DNA of 20,225 nucleotides from JANOQP01 sp044227705 (GTDB lineage Bacteria; Bacteroidota; Bacteroidia; Chitinophagales; Saprospiraceae). The stretch spans positions 1-20,225 of the forward strand of contig JBGAWE010000067.1 in the NCBI GenBank assembly GCA_044227705.1, written 5' to 3'. A program made the translations under genes and the position numbers. Positions 1-7,399 of this stretch are shown here, one piece after another. A model generated the notes under the pieces. The model was not told where the DNA came from and did not search any database. It worked only from the letters and a program-made list of their open reading frames with translations. Position 1 is the stretch's first letter, and the number at the start of each line of letters is the position of its first letter.

Positions 1-1167
1 CAGCTCGACTACACGTTGGCGAACGCCAAAAAGTGGTCGAACCTGCCCGTCGGTGCAGCCTCCCGCGTCGGCGTCCGCTTCGATGCGCTGTCGACCGACC
101 AGTTGATAAAGGCAAAGGCCATCATCCAGCTAGCGATGGGGACCGGCACGGGCGAGGGCTATGACGAGGCCAAGCAGACCTGGGCCGCCGACAAGTACCT
201 CTCGCAGAACGGCGGCGGTAACGGCTATGGCGACGGCCTCTATTTCCTTGCCTTTCTCGGCACCCCCTCCACGACCGGCGCGTGGGAGCTGCAGACAGGA
301 GGCCACCACATCGCCGTCGCCAACAACTACTCGGGCGGCTCGCTCGTCGGCGCGACGCCCAGCTTCCGGGGCGTGGAGCCGTTCGCCGCGTTCACCATCG
401 ACGGCGTGACCAACCAGCCGCTCATCCAAGAGCGCGACTCGCTCGCCGCTATGCTCGCCAGCCTCTCGACGACCGAGCTGGCGACGGCCAAACTCTCCGG
501 TTCGTTCAACGACATCGTCCTCGGGCCGGGGAAAGACTGGTCTTTCCCGACCACCAAATCCGGCCTCAAGTGCAGCGGGCTTACGGCGGCGCAAAAGGCC
601 AAGGTCCTCGCCGCCATCAAGACCTACGTCGCCGACATCGACGACGCGGACGCGGCGACCATCATGGCCACCTACACGGCGCAAATCGACGACACCTACA
701 TCGCCTATGTCGGCACGTCGGGGCTGGCGACGAAGAACGACTACGTCCGAATCGACGGCCCGCGCGTCTGGATTGAGTTCTCGATGCAGGGCGGCATCAT
801 CCTCTCGCCCAACCACCCGCACTCCGTTTGGCGCGACCACACGACCGACTACGGCGGCCTCGGCGGCCCGACGGCGACGGGTTCGGCCCAGCGGTTCGAG
901 GGGAAATTCGAGGTCTACCCGAACCCGGCGAGCGCGTCGGTGGAGGTCGAGATTGAGCTGAAAGAGGCGGCTTTGGTCTCCGTCAGCTTGTTCGACGCGG
1001 CGGGCCGCAAGCTCTCCACCGGCCTCCGCTACAACATGACGGCAGGCAGCCACGCGCTCCCGCTCGACATCTCGGCCGCGCCGACGGGCAGCCTCAACTG
1101 CCTATTGGAGGTGAAAAAAGCCGACGGAACGACGGCGATTGCCACTCGAAAACTGGTCAAGATTTAA
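1..1167 (+). CDS. DUF3500 domain protein with T9SS C-terminal sorting domain (5' end outside window)
   Basis: The reading frame is open from base 1 (QLDYT before the TTG at 16), so the true start lies upstream and this is a 3' fragment. The body looks like DUF3500: a WSNLPVG/R.G+ opening, an LS-containing stretch, a GY segment, then G..YFLAFLGTPS followed by W.LQTGGHHIAV at roughly residues 75-101. The last ~80 residues (from EVYPNPASASVEVEI to a basic ATRKLVKI end) are a type A Por secretion-system sorting domain, which directs transport across the outer membrane by the type IX system with later removal of the tag. The catalytic role of DUF3500 proteins is not known to me. The HupE/UreJ-like gene starts 6 nt after the stop, so the two are probably co-transcribed. 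Family and export route are well supported; function is open. Confidence 0.85.
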   Translation, partial: QLDYTLANAKKWSNLPVGAASRVGVRFDALSTDQLIKAKAIIQLAMGTGTGEGYDEAKQTWAADKYLSQNGGGNGYGDGLYFLAFLGTPSTTGAWELQTGGHHIAVANNYSGGSLVGATPSFRGVEPFAAFTIDGVTNQPLIQERDSLAAMLASLSTTELATAKLSGSFNDIVLGPGKDWSFPTTKSGLKCSGLTAAQKAKVLAAIKTYVADIDDADAATIMATYTAQIDDTYIAYVGTSGLATKNDYVRIDGPRVWIEFSMQGGIILSPNHPHSVWRDHTTDYGGLGGPTATGSAQRFEGKFEVYPNPASASVEVEIELKEAALVSVSLFDAAGRKLSTGLRYNMTAGSHALPLDISAAPTGSLNCLLEVKKADGTTAIATRKLVKI

Positions 1168-1173
1168 GCAGCC

Positions 1174-2343
1174 GTGAGAAAAACACCGCTGCTCATCGCG
1201 CTCCTCGCCTCGGTTCTGGCCGCTTCGGCGCACCCGATGCCCGCGACGCTCGTCGAGCTGACCGTCGGCCCCGGCCAGTTGGTCTTCGACATAAAAATCC
1301 CGCTGGCCAATGCCGATTCGGTCGTTTTCGCGGCGTCGGAAGGTTCTCAAACCCTTCCGGCGTCGCCCCTCTCGACGTTTTCCATTTTTGAAAAATACCT
1401 GGCCAATCACCTGAAAGTCACCGGCACGGACGGTGCCGCGTGGCCCACCTCGCTGTTCTCGCTCGACACCATCGCGGGCAGCGACCAGTTCAGCGGGAGC
1501 TTCCCGGAGCTTCATGCGCGGGTCGTCTGCCAGCCGCCGCCGGGGGCGGATTCGAGGCAGTTTCTCCTTTTTTACGACGTCATCATCCATCAAATCGTGA
1601 CGCACGAGGCCATCGTCGGCATCCGGCAGGATTGGGAAAACGGCATCCACTCGGAACCGGACTCGCTCGCCTCGACGGTCGCCGTCATCCGCGTCGAACC
1701 GGAGACGGGGGAGGTTTTGCCCGTCGCTGTCAACCTCGAAAAGGGGAGTTTGTGGAAGGGCGTTGCCGCCATGTTCCGCCTCGGGATGCGCCACATCGCG
1801 GAGGGCTACGACCATTTGCTTTTCCTCCTCGCCCTGCTGTTGCCCGCGCCGCTCATGGCCTCTCGGCGGCGGTGGGAGGGGTTCGGCGGGGCACGGCATT
1901 GCATTGTTTCATTGGTGAAAATCACGGCCGCGTTCACCCTCGGCCATTCTCTGACATTGGCGGCAGGAGCGGTCGGCTGGCTGCGGTTGCCGTCGCGGCC
2001 GGTCGAAGTGTTCATCGCCGTTTCCATCCTGATTTCGGCGATTCATGCGCTGCGGCCGCTGTTCGCCGGGCGCGAGGCGTGGGTGGCGGCGGGCTTCGGT
2101 CTGGTGCACGGGCTCGCTTTCGCCGCGATTTTGTCGAACCTCGGCCTCGACGCTGGGCGGCTCGCGTGGAGCATCCTCGGCTTCAACCTCGGCATCGAGG
2201 CGATGCAGCTGGCGGTCGTGGCGGCCGCGCTGCCCGTTCTTCTCTTTTTGGGAAAGACCCGTTTTTATCCTGCTTTCCGCGTGGCCGGGGCGGTCGCGGC
2301 GGGCATCCTATCGCTGATTTGGATTTGGGAGCGGCTGGGGTGA
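1174..2343 (+). CDS. HupE/UreJ family integral membrane protein
   Basis: A 389-residue protein starting at GTG 1174, 6 nt after the DUF3500 stop. Residues 1-19 form a signal peptide (MRKTPLLIALLASVLAASA). Residues ~20-200 are a soluble, presumably periplasmic domain. The C-terminal half is a helical membrane domain with the HupE/UreJ_2 signature GMRHIAEGYDHLLFLLALL at ~203-221. Further conserved histidines follow in TLGHSLTLAAG (~255) and GLVHGLAFA (~309). HupE/UreJ proteins are linked to nickel/cobalt uptake for hydrogenase or urease, but this long form with an extracytoplasmic N-terminus is common in genomes lacking those enzymes and its substrate is unknown. No hydrogenase or urease gene is in view, so metal transport is only a family-based suggestion. 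Confidence 0.85.
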   Translation: MRKTPLLIALLASVLAASAHPMPATLVELTVGPGQLVFDIKIPLANADSVVFAASEGSQTLPASPLSTFSIFEKYLANHLKVTGTDGAAWPTSLFSLDTIAGSDQFSGSFPELHARVVCQPPPGADSRQFLLFYDVIIHQIVTHEAIVGIRQDWENGIHSEPDSLASTVAVIRVEPETGEVLPVAVNLEKGSLWKGVAAMFRLGMRHIAEGYDHLLFLLALLLPAPLMASRRRWEGFGGARHCIVSLVKITAAFTLGHSLTLAAGAVGWLRLPSRPVEVFIAVSILISAIHALRPLFAGREAWVAAGFGLVHGLAFAAILSNLGLDAGRLAWSILGFNLGIEAMQLAVVAAALPVLLFLGKTRFYPAFRVAGAVAAGILSLIWIWERLG

Positions 2344-4458
2344 CTCGCCGTTCATGGATTTGAACCGGCCCAGCCCGCCTATTTTTTCTTCTCCACCCGC
2401 CGCTCTTCGGTCCTCTCGACCGCCAGTCCGATGGCCCGGATGCCGGGCAGCGTGTCCTGCCGCATCCATTGCTCGAAGATGAGCGCGTAGTGGCCCGGCT
2501 CGCGGAAGGCCGTGTGCTCTTGCAGCACGACGCGTGCCGTGATTTTGTCGCCCGAACCGCTGCCGAGCCACTTCCCGGCGGGCGTGGCGAGCTGCAGCGA
2601 GCGGACTTTTTCCTGCCTTTTCCCCGAAGGGAAGACCGTGTGGATTTTCACATAGAGGTTCTCCCAGGCATAATGGTCGGTGTGTTCGACGTCGACGAAC
2701 ATCGAGTAGAGCCGCCCCGTGTCGGCGAGGTCGAAGTCGAAGCGGAGGGTGTCGGCGTAAGCCCAGCTTTTGCCCGCGACCTCCTTTTTTTGGTCGATGA
2801 GAAAATCGCCGTGGCAGGCGGCCAGAAAAAGGGCGACGGCTGCCAAGGTGCTGAAACGCCTTCGCCGCCTCGCGCGTGAGCCGCAGCGAGTTGACCGTCG
2901 CCACCACTTTTGCCTCGCGGAAGCCCTGCCGGGCGAGTTCTTTTTTCAAAGCCGAGGCGGCCTCGAACGTCTTGAACAGCCCGGCCGACCAAGTGTACTT
3001 CCCGCCTTCCGCCGCGCCCTCGACGAGGAGGTTTCCGAACATCATCAGCTCGTCGCCGCCGAGTATCTGCTTCGTCTCCGCCACCTCGACTCGGTAGGCG
3101 AGGCCCTGGTTCATTTCTTCAAAAAACTCTGCTCCATCCGCCGCCATGACCGGGCCGACGATGGGCCTTTCGACGCCCACCTTCGGCCGCGCCGCGCCGG
3201 GCAGGTGCAAGGTCAATTCGACGCGGCGGTTGAGGCGGCGGCCCGTCTGGTTCGGTTCCGCGTCGATGACGTTCTTGGCGATGGGGTATTGCGCCCCCGC
3301 GCTCCTGACGATGATTCTGTTGGCAGGGACCCCTCTATCCAACAAAATCTGGGCAACGGTCTCGGCCCTTTTGATGCCCGAGTAAAGAGCAAACTTGCCG
3401 GGGTCGGCGTCGTCGGTGTGGCAGGTGACGACGGCCGTCGCCTCCGGCAGGAGGTTGGCCAGCACGGCGAAACCGTCGATGCGGCGCAAGTTGAGCGAGG
3501 CGGTCAGGTCGCGGTCGTCTTCGTAGAAAATGGGCGGGATGAGGCTGTCGCGCTCCGTCAGCTCCACCGGGATTTCGGGGGCGGGAGGCTTCTCGGACTG
3601 TGTTATCTGGTTGAAAATCAACGGGTTGGAGATGGCGAGTTGTTCCGGCCTGTCCTTTTTGAAGTGCGCCACATGGATGTCGCGCAGCCCCGAGCCGCCG
3701 AACCGGTCGCTCGAAAAAGTGGCCGTCGAACCGCTCGCCGAGAGCCGGAAATACTGCTCATCGCCTGGCGAGTTGATGGGCAGGCCGAGGTTTTTGGCCT
3801 CGGGCCATGCGCCAGTCCGGTCGTCGAATTTTGAGGAAAAGACGTCGAAGCCGCCCATCGAGGCGAGCGAGTTGCTCGAAAAAAAGAGCGTCCGACCGTC
3901 GCGGGCGAGGAACGGCGTGGCCTCGTCGTAGCCCGAGTTGATGGCCGGGCCGAAGTTGGCGGGGCGCGACCAAGCGCCTTCTTCTTTTGAAAAAACGCTC
4001 CACCAGATGTCGCTGCCGCCCTCGCCGCCCGCGCGGCGGCTGCTGAAGACCACGAACGTGTCCCTAAAAAAATAGGGGTCGCCGTCGCCCAGTTCGGGCC
4101 GCATGGGCAGGTTGGCGGCGGTCGGCTCGGGGCGAAGCTCGTCGCGGGCGGCGGCCGTGTCGGTCAGGATGTTGCCCGAAAAGAGGCTGAAACCCCGGAA
4201 AAAGAACAGGATTTGCCCGTCCTCGCTGAAATCTATGGCGACCTCGTGGCGCGGCGTGTTGAGCAAGGTGCCGACGGGCGAGGGCTGCGACCACGCGCCG
4301 CCGTCGAGTTCCGTCGCGTACATGTCCGAGATGAGGCGGCCGCGCTCCGCGTCCTCGATGCCCGATTCGTTGCGCAGGCCGCCAACGTTCCCCGACCGTG
4401 CGGAGGCGAAATAGAGGCGGTTCGGGTGGCGCGGGCTGGGCAGCGGGGCGAAGTCCAT
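2308..4458 (-). CDS. TPR/PD40/OmpA/SPOR-like envelope protein, main (C-terminal) part
   Basis: This frame carries most of a large envelope protein whose N-terminus lies in another frame (4064-4927). Counting from the ATG at 4458, residues ~1-265 contain PD40/WD40-like propeller repeats (HEVAIDFSEDGQILFF, GYDEATPFLARDGRTLFFSSN, GDEQYFRLSASGSTATFSSD). Residues ~315-420 form an OmpA C-terminal peptidoglycan-binding domain ending in the typical NRRVELTL. Residues ~453-535 look like a SPOR-type domain (LAYRVEVA, GGKYTWSAGLFKTFEAAS, REAKVVATVNSLRL). The recognisable protein ends near 2853. Beyond that the frame stays open to 2308 but only shadows gldH, so the real stop is missing or destroyed. TPR-PD40-OmpA order resembles PorE of the T9SS; the SPOR-like end and adjacent gldH suggest a role anchoring envelope machinery to peptidoglycan. 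That role is inference. Confidence 0.8.
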   Translation of the reverse strand: MDFAPLPSPRHPNRLYFASARSGNVGGLRNESGIEDAERGRLISDMYATELDGGAWSQPSPVGTLLNTPRHEVAIDFSEDGQILFFFRGFSLFSGNILTDTAAARDELRPEPTAANLPMRPELGDGDPYFFRDTFVVFSSRRAGGEGGSDIWWSVFSKEEGAWSRPANFGPAINSGYDEATPFLARDGRTLFFSSNSLASMGGFDVFSSKFDDRTGAWPEAKNLGLPINSPGDEQYFRLSASGSTATFSSDRFGGSGLRDIHVAHFKKDRPEQLAISNPLIFNQITQSEKPPAPEIPVELTERDSLIPPIFYEDDRDLTASLNLRRIDGFAVLANLLPEATAVVTCHTDDADPGKFALYSGIKRAETVAQILLDRGVPANRIIVRSAGAQYPIAKNVIDAEPNQTGRRLNRRVELTLHLPGAARPKVGVERPIVGPVMAADGAEFFEEMNQGLAYRVEVAETKQILGGDELMMFGNLLVEGAAEGGKYTWSAGLFKTFEAASALKKELARQGFREAKVVATVNSLRLTREAAKAFQHLGSRRPFSGRLPRRFSHRPKKGGRGQKLGLRRHPPLRLRPRRHGAALLDVRRRRTHRPLCLGEPLCENPHGLPFGEKAGKSPLAAARHARREVARQRFGRQNHGTRRAARAHGLPRAGPLRAHLRAMDAAGHAARHPGHRTGGREDRRAAGGEEKIGGLGRFKSMNGESPQPLPNPNQR
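2379..2846 (-). CDS. gldH: Gliding motility lipoprotein GldH
   Basis: The protein matches the GldH family in length (~155 residues) and pattern: a lipobox FLAAC near the N-terminus, LRFDFDLADTGRLYSMFVDVE, a DHYAWENLYVKI segment, FPSGKR, GKWLGSGSGDK, and an FEQWMRQDTLPGIRAIGLAVE end. GldH is an essential lipoprotein for Flavobacterium gliding and affects T9SS-dependent secretion. The only in-frame start is TTG at 2846, giving a short signal peptide without a charged n-region. Upstream in frame there is an arginine-rich RRRRRFSTL stretch that would make a much better signal peptide but has no start codon. The upstream OmpA/SPOR gene has no stop before gldH. The junction is therefore suspect, probably a base error around 2850-2900. 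Identity is firm; the start is not. Confidence 0.85.
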   Translation of the reverse strand: MAAVALFLAACHGDFLIDQKKEVAGKSWAYADTLRFDFDLADTGRLYSMFVDVEHTDHYAWENLYVKIHTVFPSGKRQEKVRSLQLATPAGKWLGSGSGDKITARVVLQEHTAFREPGHYALIFEQWMRQDTLPGIRAIGLAVERTEERRVEKKK

Positions 4459-4927
4459 CGGGGTTGGCGGCGGGCAGGTTCAGCCCGGTGACGCACCTTT
4501 TTATGTTGTCGACGACGTAGGCCCGGCGGTCGTCGCGCTCGCCGACGGTCTTCAAAAAGAGCTTGTAGTAATAAATCGCCTCGGCCCAGCTCTGCTGGAA
4601 ATGGAGCGTCCGGGCGAGCCAGAAGAAGGTCTCGGGGCCGGTCGCGGCCTGTTTTTGGTCGATGATGAAGTTGAAGATTCGGCGCGCGTCGTCGGGCTGG
4701 CCGTTGTTGAAGGCGCAGGCGCCGAGCTTTTCGAGGATGGCGAGGTCGCCCGGCTCCTGTTCTTGGTACCGCTGGAGGAGGTCGGCGGCCTCGCGGTAGC
4801 GCGCGGCGTCGAAGAGCTGGCTGCCCTGCCGTTTCAGCTCGCCGGGCGATTGGGCAAGGGATTTCGTCGCCGCAATCATAATCAGCGCGACGGCCAGCGA
4901 TTTGGGAAGGAATCGATTTTCAGACAT
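4064..4927 (-). CDS. N-terminal part (signal peptide + TPR) of the frameshifted TPR/PD40/OmpA protein
   Basis: ATG 4927 gives MSENRFLPKSL followed by a hydrophobic stretch ending at SLAQ, a good Sec signal peptide. Residues ~27-150 then hold TPR-like helices (GELKRQGSQLFDAARYREAADLL, AILEKLGACAFNNGQPDDARRIF, ETFFWLARTLHFQQSWAEAIYYY). The sense reading ends near residue 155 (GLNLPAANP). Past that this frame is a shadow of the propeller domain, although it stays open to 4064. Removing one G from the four-G run at 4460-4463 (plus strand) would join it seamlessly to the frame starting MDFAPL and give a ~690-residue protein. A longer start at 4966 would lie inside the inverted repeat and adds no signal-like residues, so I prefer 4927. 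The first 11 codons lie in the 77-bp inverted repeat. Confidence 0.75.
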   Translation of the reverse strand: MSENRFLPKSLAVALIMIAATKSLAQSPGELKRQGSQLFDAARYREAADLLQRYQEQEPGDLAILEKLGACAFNNGQPDDARRIFNFIIDQKQAATGPETFFWLARTLHFQQSWAEAIYYYKLFLKTVGERDDRRAYVVDNIKRCVTGLNLPAANPDGLRPAAQPAPPEPPLFRLRTVGERWRPAQRIGHRGRGARPPHLGHVRDGTRRRRVVAALARRHLAQHAAPRGRHRFQRGRANPVLFPGFQPLFGQHPDRHGRRPRRASPRADRRQPAHAARTGRRRPLFF

Positions 4928-5069
4928 GAGGATTGGATGGGAACACGGATGGCACGGAAAAAGCACGGATGGACGCAGAAAAACCCCGTGTTCATCCGTG
5001 CTTTTTCCGTGTCATCCGTGTTCCCATCCAATCCTCATGTCTGAAAATCGATTCCTTCCTAAATCGCTG
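4895..5069. repeat. 77-bp near-perfect inverted repeat with 21-nt loop
   Basis: Arm 1 is 4895-4971 and arm 2 is 4993-5069; they are reverse complements at 75 of 77 positions (differences at 4904 and 4952 relative to the other arm). The loop is 4972-4992. Each arm holds two copies of the octamer CACGGATG (or complement). The repeat lies between the E2 stop (5074) and the TPR/OmpA gene, starts 4 nt after the E2 stop, and includes the start codon and first 11 codons of the TPR/OmpA gene. In minus-strand RNA it would fold into a very stable hairpin that could end E2 transcription and bury the next gene's start. Arm 2 is thus an inverted copy of that gene's leader and first codons. Confidence 0.9.
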
Positions 5070-5073
5070 AAAG

Positions 5074-6384
5074 TCAAACAGCCCTTTTCGGGTCGAATCC
5101 CTCCAGGTTGTCCATCACCCGCTTCAGGAACGACCCGCCGAGCATCCCGTCCACCACTCGGTGGTCGTAGCTCAACGAGAGGAACATCATGTGCCGCACG
5201 GCGATGACGTCGCCCCATTCGGTCTCGATGACGGCCGGTTTTTTCACGATGGCGCCCGTGGCGAGGATGGCCACCTGCGGCTGGTTGATGATGGGCGTGC
5301 CCATGAGGTTGCCGAAGGTGCCGACGTTGGTGATGGTGAACGTGCCGCCCTGCGTCTCCTCCGGTTTGAGTTTTCCGGCGCGGGCGCGGGCGGCGAGGTC
5401 GTTGACCGCTCGGGCGAGGCCGGCGAGGTTGAGCTGGTCGGCGCCTTTGACGACGGGGACGATCAGGTTTCCCGTCGGGAGGGCGGCGGCCATGCCGAGG
5501 TTGATGTCCTTTTTGACCATGATCTTCGAGCCGTCGACCGAGGAGTTGACCATCGGGAAGTCGCGGATGGCCCGCGCGACGGCCTCCATGAAGATGGGCG
5601 TGAACGTGATGTTCTCCCCGTATTTCTTCAAAAACTCTCCTTTCACACGGCTCCGCCAGTTGACGAGGTTGGTCACGTCCGCCTCCACGAAGCTCGTGAC
5701 GTGCGGCGAGGTGTGCTTCGACATGACCATGTGCTCGGCGATGAGCTTGCGCATCCGGTCCATCTCCACGATTTCGACGTTGCCCGAAAGGGAGACAGAT
5801 GCCGAGGTGATTTGCGGCGCGGCGACGGCCGGTTTTTCCTTTTCAACCGGATAGGGATACGGCCCGTCGAGGTTGACCTTCCTGTTTTCGAGATGGGCGA
5901 GGACATCCTTTTTCGTCACCCGCCCGTCGAGGCCGGAGCCGGAAATCTGCTCAAGCTCGGCGACGGTGATGTTCTCGGTCTTGGCAATCGTCTTGACCAG
6001 CGGGGAATAGAAGCGGCTCCCTTTTTCACCCGAAACCGCCGCCACGGGCGACGGGACAAAAGGAACTTCGACCGCCTTCGCGCTCCCGTTCGAGCTGGCC
6101 GGGCTTGTCTTTGAACTTGAACTTGAGCTTGAGTTTTCAGAGGCTTCGGTCTCGATGACCGCGACCGCCTTGCCGACCGCCACGACCGCGTCCTTTTGAA
6201 AAAGAATCTCTGCCAGCACGCCCGCTGCCGGACTTGGCACCTCGGAGTCTACCTTGTCGGTGGCAACGTCGAGCAGCGTCTCGTCGGCCTCGACGCGGTC
6301 GCCGACCTGTTTACGCCAGCCGAGGATGGTGGCCTCGATGATGCTCTCGCCCATTTTGGGCATGATGAGTTCGACTTTCGCCAT
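5074..6384 (-). CDS. 2-oxo acid dehydrogenase complex E2 (dihydrolipoamide acyltransferase)
   Basis: A 436-residue E2 subunit starting at ATG 6384 (MAKVELIMPKMGESI). The frame is open further upstream to 7158, but that part is the antisense shadow of gldF. Residues 1-~78 are a lipoyl domain with the lysine in ATDKVDSEV. A serine-rich linker follows (~83-100). The peripheral subunit-binding domain (FYSPLVKTIAKTENITVAEL to DVLAHLE) is at ~125-165, and the rest is the acyltransferase core ending with the catalytic YDHRVVDG (His and Asp). The enzyme passes an acyl group from lipoyl-lysine to CoA in a pyruvate, branched-chain or 2-oxoglutarate dehydrogenase complex. No E1 or E3 gene is adjacent, so the substrate cannot be decided; the N-terminus resembles Bacteroidota branched-chain/generic E2s. 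Confidence 0.93.
   Translation of the reverse strand: MAKVELIMPKMGESIIEATILGWRKQVGDRVEADETLLDVATDKVDSEVPSPAAGVLAEILFQKDAVVAVGKAVAVIETEASENSSSSSSSKTSPASSNGSAKAVEVPFVPSPVAAVSGEKGSRFYSPLVKTIAKTENITVAELEQISGSGLDGRVTKKDVLAHLENRKVNLDGPYPYPVEKEKPAVAAPQITSASVSLSGNVEIVEMDRMRKLIAEHMVMSKHTSPHVTSFVEADVTNLVNWRSRVKGEFLKKYGENITFTPIFMEAVARAIRDFPMVNSSVDGSKIMVKKDINLGMAAALPTGNLIVPVVKGADQLNLAGLARAVNDLAARARAGKLKPEETQGGTFTITNVGTFGNLMGTPIINQPQVAILATGAIVKKPAVIETEWGDVIAVRHMMFLSLSYDHRVVDGMLGGSFLKRVMDNLEGFDPKRAV
6111..6134. repeat. Hexamer tandem repeat in the E2 serine linker
   Basis: Four consecutive hexamers on the plus strand (TTGAAC, TTGAAC, TTGAGC, TTGAGT) encode part of the run of seven serines between the lipoyl and subunit-binding domains of E2. 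The unit is a multiple of three, so copy-number change would alter linker length without breaking the frame. Confidence 0.7.
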
Positions 6385-6434
6385 TGGTCTTAAATTGATT
6401 TGGAGAACTTGGTAGCGGCTCGGATTTGTGGCCG

Positions 6435-6442
6435 CAAAAGTA
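6435..6442 (-). promoter_or_regulatory. Putative Bacteroidota -7 box for the E2 gene
   Basis: The minus strand reads TACTTTTG, an exact match to the Bacteroidota -7 consensus TAnnTTTG, 51 nt upstream of the E2 ATG at 6384. I see no convincing TTG at the expected -33 distance, so support is the -7 box and its place in the divergent E2/gldF spacer. Confidence 0.45.
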
Positions 6443-6540
6443 GCCAGTCCTCCCCCGAAATGCCCTCGGCCGGTCGTGGCTGGAAAATTTTTGCACCTTC
6501 GCACCCGCCCTCCGACAACGGGCAAGCAACCAATTTCCCA

Positions 6541-7272
6541 ATGCTGGCCATCTTCCAAAAAGAAATCTCCCAGTTCTTCGGCTCTTTGATGGGCTACATC
6601 GTCGTCGGCGTGTTCCTCGTGCTGGCGGGCATCGTCATGTGGGCCTTGCCCAACCAGAGCGTCATCGACTTCGGCTTCGCCACACTCGACCCGCTGTTCG
6701 TCAACGCGCCGGTCATCTTCCTCTTCCTGATTCCGGCCGTCACGATGCGGAGCTTCGCGGAGGAGAAAAGCACCGGCACCTTCGAAATCCTCGCCACCCG
6801 CCCCCTGACCGACGGGCAAATCGTCGGCGGGAAGTTCCTCGCCGCGATGGCCCTCGTCGTCCTCTCGCTGCTGCCGACACTCCTTTATTATGTGAGCATC
6901 TGGCAGCTCGGCTCGCCGAAGGGCAACCTCGACTCGGGCGGCATCGCGGGGAGCTACATCGGGCTGCTGTTCCTCGGCGGGGCGTTCGCGGCCATCGGGC
7001 TGTTCGCCTCGTCGCTGGCGGCCAACCAAATCGTGGCCTTCGTGTTCGGCGTGCTGTTCTGCCTTTTCATGCACTGGGGGTGGGACACCATCAGCCTGCT
7101 GCCCAAGTTCCTCGGCCACTCGGACGACCTCGTGCAGATGATTGGGATGAAGCTCCATTACGAGTCGGTCAGCCGAGGCCTTTTGGAACTGCGCGACGTG
7201 GTCTATTTCGGGTCGGTCATTGCGCTGTTCCTCGCGGCGACGGCCGTCTCTCTCGGGCGGCGCAACTGGTGA
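6541..7272 (+). CDS. gldF: Gliding motility-associated ABC transporter permease GldF
   Basis: A 243-residue ABC-2 type permease. ATG 6541 (MLAIFQKEISQFFGS) matches the normal GldF N-terminus and length; the in-frame extension to 6400 is not membrane-like and is unlikely. Six hydrophobic segments are visible, beginning with LMGYIVVGVFLVLAG and PVIFLFLIPAVTM. They are followed by RSFAEEKSTGTFEILATRPL, the cytoplasmic loop typical of this family, and the protein ends ALFLAATAVSLGRRNW. GldF works with GldG and the ATPase GldA as an ABC transporter required for gliding in Flavobacterium johnsoniae, although many non-gliding relatives keep it. Here the usual downstream gldG is absent: adk follows after 222 nt. 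Confidence 0.93.
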   Translation: MLAIFQKEISQFFGSLMGYIVVGVFLVLAGIVMWALPNQSVIDFGFATLDPLFVNAPVIFLFLIPAVTMRSFAEEKSTGTFEILATRPLTDGQIVGGKFLAAMALVVLSLLPTLLYYVSIWQLGSPKGNLDSGGIAGSYIGLLFLGGAFAAIGLFASSLAANQIVAFVFGVLFCLFMHWGWDTISLLPKFLGHSDDLVQMIGMKLHYESVSRGLLELRDVVYFGSVIALFLAATAVSLGRRNW

Positions 7273-7391
7273 TTTTTAGTCCGAAACCGCCCCGAGTTCC
7301 ATAGAAATTTCCTCAAGAGCCTCCCCGCCCGGCATTGATTTCGTTTTTCAAAATCAACTCCGCCGCGCTCCCTGCCCCGAAGCCGCCTTTC

Positions 7392-7399
7392 TATCTTTG
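7392..7399 (+). promoter_or_regulatory. Putative Bacteroidota -7 box for adk
   Basis: TATCTTTG matches TAnnTTTG exactly and lies 96 nt before the adk ATG (7495), within the 222-nt spacer after gldF. No clear -33 TTG is present at the usual spacing. The position suggests adk and the following lipoprotein have their own promoter rather than depending on gldF. Confidence 0.45.

Noticed and set aside
4944..5020. CACGGATG units considered as a CRISPR or VNTR array
   Set aside because: There are only two units per arm, with no regular spacers; they are explained by the inverted repeat.
4902..5207. Plus-strand frame beginning MGRNRFSD and containing MSENRFLPKSL at 5038
   Set aside because: It arises because the inverted repeat copies the first codons of the TPR gene; past the repeat it runs antisense into E2 and shows no protein features.
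6385..7158. Upstream in-frame extension of the E2 gene to a 694-residue protein
   Set aside because: The added sequence is charged and low-complexity and lies antisense to gldF; the lipoyl domain begins exactly at the ATG at 6384.
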